From positions 14,334,571-14,398,570 of the forward strand of contig NC_045138.2 in the NCBI RefSeq assembly GCF_008831285.2: a stretch of DNA of 64,000 nt, given 5' to 3'. Shown here one piece after another: positions 61,307 to 64,000 of the stretch (the stretch's first letter is position 1; each line of letters begins with the position of its first letter). Source of the DNA: Nymphaea colorata. Taxonomy: Eukaryota > Streptophyta > Magnoliopsida > Nymphaeales > Nymphaeaceae. Made by a program: the position numbers and the translations under genes. The notes beneath the pieces are model-generated. The model was given only the letters and a program-made list of their open reading frames with translations. It made no database searches and was not told where the DNA came from.

Positions 61307-62275
61307 TTTATCAGAGTGGAACTGAAAGAAGATAACAAAAATATACGAGGTGTAGTTAATAAATTAACAGCATAGTTCCCTTGGAGCAAAACAGATAAAT
61401 GCAATAGTCAAATTTTTCAAACCAAAAAGATAACCAAATCGTGTATGGGAGATGAACAAGGAAAGCACGAAACATAGATTCTTCTTTGGATCTCTTCACA
61501 TTCTGGACAAATGGTGGTTACTGGTAGCATATTATGTTTCAAGTAGATACATGGCTACAAGTCATTTAACTGACTCTAGCTGAAAGTTCAGCTAAAAGGG
61601 TCTATTTGGTGCACTATGAAAAATTTGCACAGACGCAACCATATGTAGAATGCTTGCAATACATAATTGCCCTGGACAAAGGTACGGTAGTTTGACCCAA
61701 ACAAAACATAAGTAAACCCTAGCAATTTCGTAGAAAACCTCCAAAATTAACAAAAGGTTGCAACATCATAAAAAAATGTGGAAATCAAAATGCTCCATGT
61801 CCTTCAATTGAACAAAATCCAGTCCCATTCAAAGCTTACATAATACAAGAATTGAAAGCATGTCAACTAAAAAAGACTCACATGTTAAGATCAAATCAAA
61901 AAAAATTGTGCATTTCCAAAAATTTAAAAAGAAGCACGAGATAAGTGAGCAATGAAATAGCAAGTCAGATCTTCTCGTAATTGTCTATCACGACCACCAC
62001 TTCCATTTTCAAGTCATATTTAGACTTAGCAACACTAAGGAAATAAAAATGTACACCTCAAAAGACATACAGAGGAACCAGACAACTCCACAAACATGCC
62101 AAATAGAGCCATGATTGTTTAGATTTACACTAGGAAAAAATGTGTTCAGAAATTCAATAGGGAGACAGAAAATTACAGATACCATGTAAGAGACTTCAAT
62201 AATTCCACATCTCAAAACTGTTAAGGAGAAACCATCCTCCAAGTTGCCCATTTCCTCTTCGCAAGCTCCAAGCAA

Positions 62276-63040
62276 TCAGAAAATGACCAACAGAGAGAAA
62301 AGCAGAAAGACCAAAAAACATGCATAACCCACCAACCCCCGATGCTCATCTCCATAAGAAGCCAACTCCACCAGGAGAACCGTACAAACTCTTGTTGACC
62401 AGATGACGAACACCGCAGCCATAACGTAAATGGCAACTCCCCTCTGTGGGACGAACAAAGAAAGGGCCGAGAACATGACCATGGGAAACATACAGTAACC
62501 CACCAAACTCAAACAACGATAGAGATCCAAAGTGCCATTTCGTCCAGCCAACATATTGAAGACTACATATATGAACAACGCGGCGACGGTAACCCATCCA
62601 AGAATTATACCGAAATGCAACTTGCCGGCAAGCAATTGGAACAGCCCGAAAGCCATGAGGAAGATGAAGGGGCCGGACAAATCAGCGTCCTCGTGCAGAT
62701 TCGGATTCACTCGGAAAGGATTGAGGATCGACAAGGACTTCTTCCAGATCAGGCGAGTGTTGATCCCCAGCTCCTCGAGGAGCGGAAGCTCGTCCTCGAA
62801 CGAACCCCCAATCCCGTACCCGCCAAAGATCGGCGGCGAGAAAGCAGTGGAAGAGGTCGAGGCAGAAGTCGCTCCGATGTCGAACTTCATGAACTGGAGG
62901 TTAGGGTTGGGGTTCGTTTGAGGCGTTGGAATCACCGGCTGGAACGGAGGCGCCTTCGTGGGCAGCCGACGTTGCTGGGACCCGGCGGTGCTGCCAGTCG
63001 GGAACACCACAGGAGGGATATTGAATTCCTTGGACGACAT
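62276..63040 (-). CDS. YIP1: Yip1-family membrane protein (YIPF5/Yip1A type), 254 aa
   Basis: A single complete frame encodes 254 residues with Yip1 topology: a cytosolic Pro/Gln/Ser-rich N-terminal half, then about five hydrophobic segments (roughly 124-139, 142-164, 176-197, 203-222, 235-254) ending almost at the C-terminus. Diagnostic features include ELPLLEELGINTRLIWKK (84-101), the DLSGP variant of the Yip1 DLYGP motif (120-124), LAGKLHFGIILGW (137-149) and VGYCMFPM (180-187). Yip1/YIPF5 proteins sit in ER-exit and cis-Golgi membranes, bind Rab/Ypt GTPases and Yif1 partners, and support COPII transport. The length is normal and all key blocks are present. The ATG at 63040 is the first in frame and gives a typical MSSKEF-like start. 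A telo-box-like AACCCTAA lies about 370 bp upstream. Subfamily call is likely, not proven. Confidence 0.95.
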   Translation of the reverse strand: MSSKEFNIPPVVFPTGSTAGSQQRRLPTKAPPFQPVIPTPQTNPNPNLQFMKFDIGATSASTSSTAFSPPIFGGYGIGGSFEDELPLLEELGINTRLIWKKSLSILNPFRVNPNLHEDADLSGPFIFLMAFGLFQLLAGKLHFGIILGWVTVAALFIYVVFNMLAGRNGTLDLYRCLSLVGYCMFPMVMFSALSLFVPQRGVAIYVMAAVFVIWSTRVCTVLLVELASYGDEHRGLVGYACFLVFLLFSLLVIF

Positions 63041-64000
63041 GATACAGAAACAGATGCGTGATCTACAGTTTCAGGGGATTCGAATTCCTCTTTCGCGGCA
63101 AACTGGGTACTGCTTTCGATCCCTCTTCTCTTCCGAGGTCAGAATCAAGATTGACGGCAGAGCCCACCGGCCTCCTTTGTTTCGTCCGACGGAAGATCGA
63201 ACAGAGGAAAGTTGGTCCTTCTTGGCTTCCCCAAGATCAAAGAGAATTAGGGCCTTCACACCTTCCACTATGTAGAGGATCAGAGAGTGCGCCTTTTCCT
63301 TCCTTCGGACAAAAGATCAGAAGAAAGATGAGCACTCGAGATCCCTTCACGCCGGGAAGATGAAAATGAAAGCAGGATTCAAACAGAGATCTGAAAACGA
63401 AGAGGAATTAGGGTTCCATTTGGCACCTTTTCTTCTCCTTTTCCCTCCTTTGCTCTACGCGGCCTTCCTGCTACCACCGTGTTTGGGGAACGTCGAAAAG
63501 CATGATTTGTCGTGTTAAACGAAACGCGAGGCTCGGGTACGGACCGGATTATTGTGGACCCGGAATTCGATGAGCCGATCTGATTTTCAAAATCGAAATA
63601 AAGGAAACGGGAGACTTACTTAACGAGCAAGGACTAGGAGAGAGCTGTTCAAGAAGAAATTATGGTTTAGATTTTAAAGAAAGATGGAGTCCGCAACAAT
63701 GTTATTGGAATGTCCTTTCAGTTGAATGAATTTCAGAAAGATTCAAGAAATCAGCCGAATTCAATTAGAATGGGGATTGTTTTTTAATCTGATAAAGCTA
63801 AAAAAATTTCTTTTCAATTGAAATCTCAAAGAAAAAATTTTAAACTATAAGAAATTTACTAAAAATTTCTAAAAGTAACAAAATTCCACAACCATGTGCC
63901 GCATGTCTCCATTAAATAGGATGGTGTGTAGAAGGATTTAGAATCAAAACTGTCCTGATTCAGAAATTCGAATGGGCAAATTCAGGCTGATTCGTGTTGA
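63041..64000. other. Upstream region of the Yip1 gene
   Basis: This should contain the Yip1 5' leader and promoter. A telo-box-like motif is present near 63410. The last 300 bases are AT-rich with no feature I can name. Confidence 0.4.
63408..63415 (-). promoter_or_regulatory. Telo-box-like AACCCTAA upstream of the Yip1 gene
   Basis: AACCCTAA on the minus strand lies about 370 bp upstream of the Yip1 start. It may fall in the promoter or in a 5' leader intron. Eight bases can occur by chance, so the role is inference. Confidence 0.3.

Larger units (their letters stand above)
56617..62275. other. Intergenic region between the 204-aa gene and the Yip1 gene
   Basis: No supportable coding sequence. 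It holds an (AT)n tract (56694-56725) and a strongly C-rich tract (59301-59400). The part nearest 62275 should include the Yip1 3' untranslated region. Several minus-strand frames of 60-90 codons are present without family resemblance. Confidence 0.45.

Noticed and set aside
62532..63363. Plus-strand frames of 100-148 codons
   Set aside because: They lie antisense to the Yip1 gene and its leader, and lack family resemblance.

Overview
The window is nuclear DNA from a flowering plant. The evidence is a set of spliced plant-family genes: a TFL1/CENTRORADIALIS-type PEBP gene with the family's exon sizes, a WIP-type C2H2 zinc-finger gene, a long P-class pentatricopeptide repeat (PPR) gene, a plant-type alpha/beta hydrolase and a Yip1-family membrane protein. 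Gene density is low and the intergenic DNA is AT-rich, with many long (AT)n and (GA)n microsatellites. The species cannot be fixed from the sequence alone.

Layout: 1-3.5 kb is intergenic with small duplications. 3.5-7.03 kb holds a four-exon alpha/beta hydrolase (minus strand). 7.0-11.8 kb is non-coding apart from one possible orphan exon near 8.9 kb. 11.8-13.98 kb is an intronless PPR gene (minus), with telo-box sequence just upstream of its start. 14-19.2 kb is intergenic with one small doubtful ORF. 19.31-20.49 kb is the TFL1/CEN-like gene (plus, four exons of 201/62/41/218 nt); its 3' flank begins in a long GA tract and contains a duplicated microsatellite/poly(A)-signal module. 20.8-37.9 kb is a gene desert rich in AT-rich dispersed repeats, several of which share a GGCGGAGCCA-like end. 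37.95-40.39 kb is the two-exon WIP zinc-finger gene (plus). 40.4-55.9 kb is a second desert with compound microsatellites and a short inverted-repeat element. 55.94-56.55 kb is a 204-residue protein I do not recognise (minus). 56.6-62.3 kb is non-coding with a C-rich tract. 62.28-63.04 kb is an intronless Yip1-family gene (minus).

The genes do not form a pathway. They are unrelated plant genes: two developmental regulators (TFL1-like, WIP-like), one predicted organelle RNA-processing factor (PPR), one secretory-pathway protein (Yip1) and one predicted membrane-anchored hydrolase. I saw no CRISPR array, rRNA gene, convincing tRNA gene or intact autonomous transposon. The least explained parts are the 204-aa protein, the orphan exon near 8.9 kb, the microsatellite-anchored duplications and the repeat family in the 23-31 kb desert.
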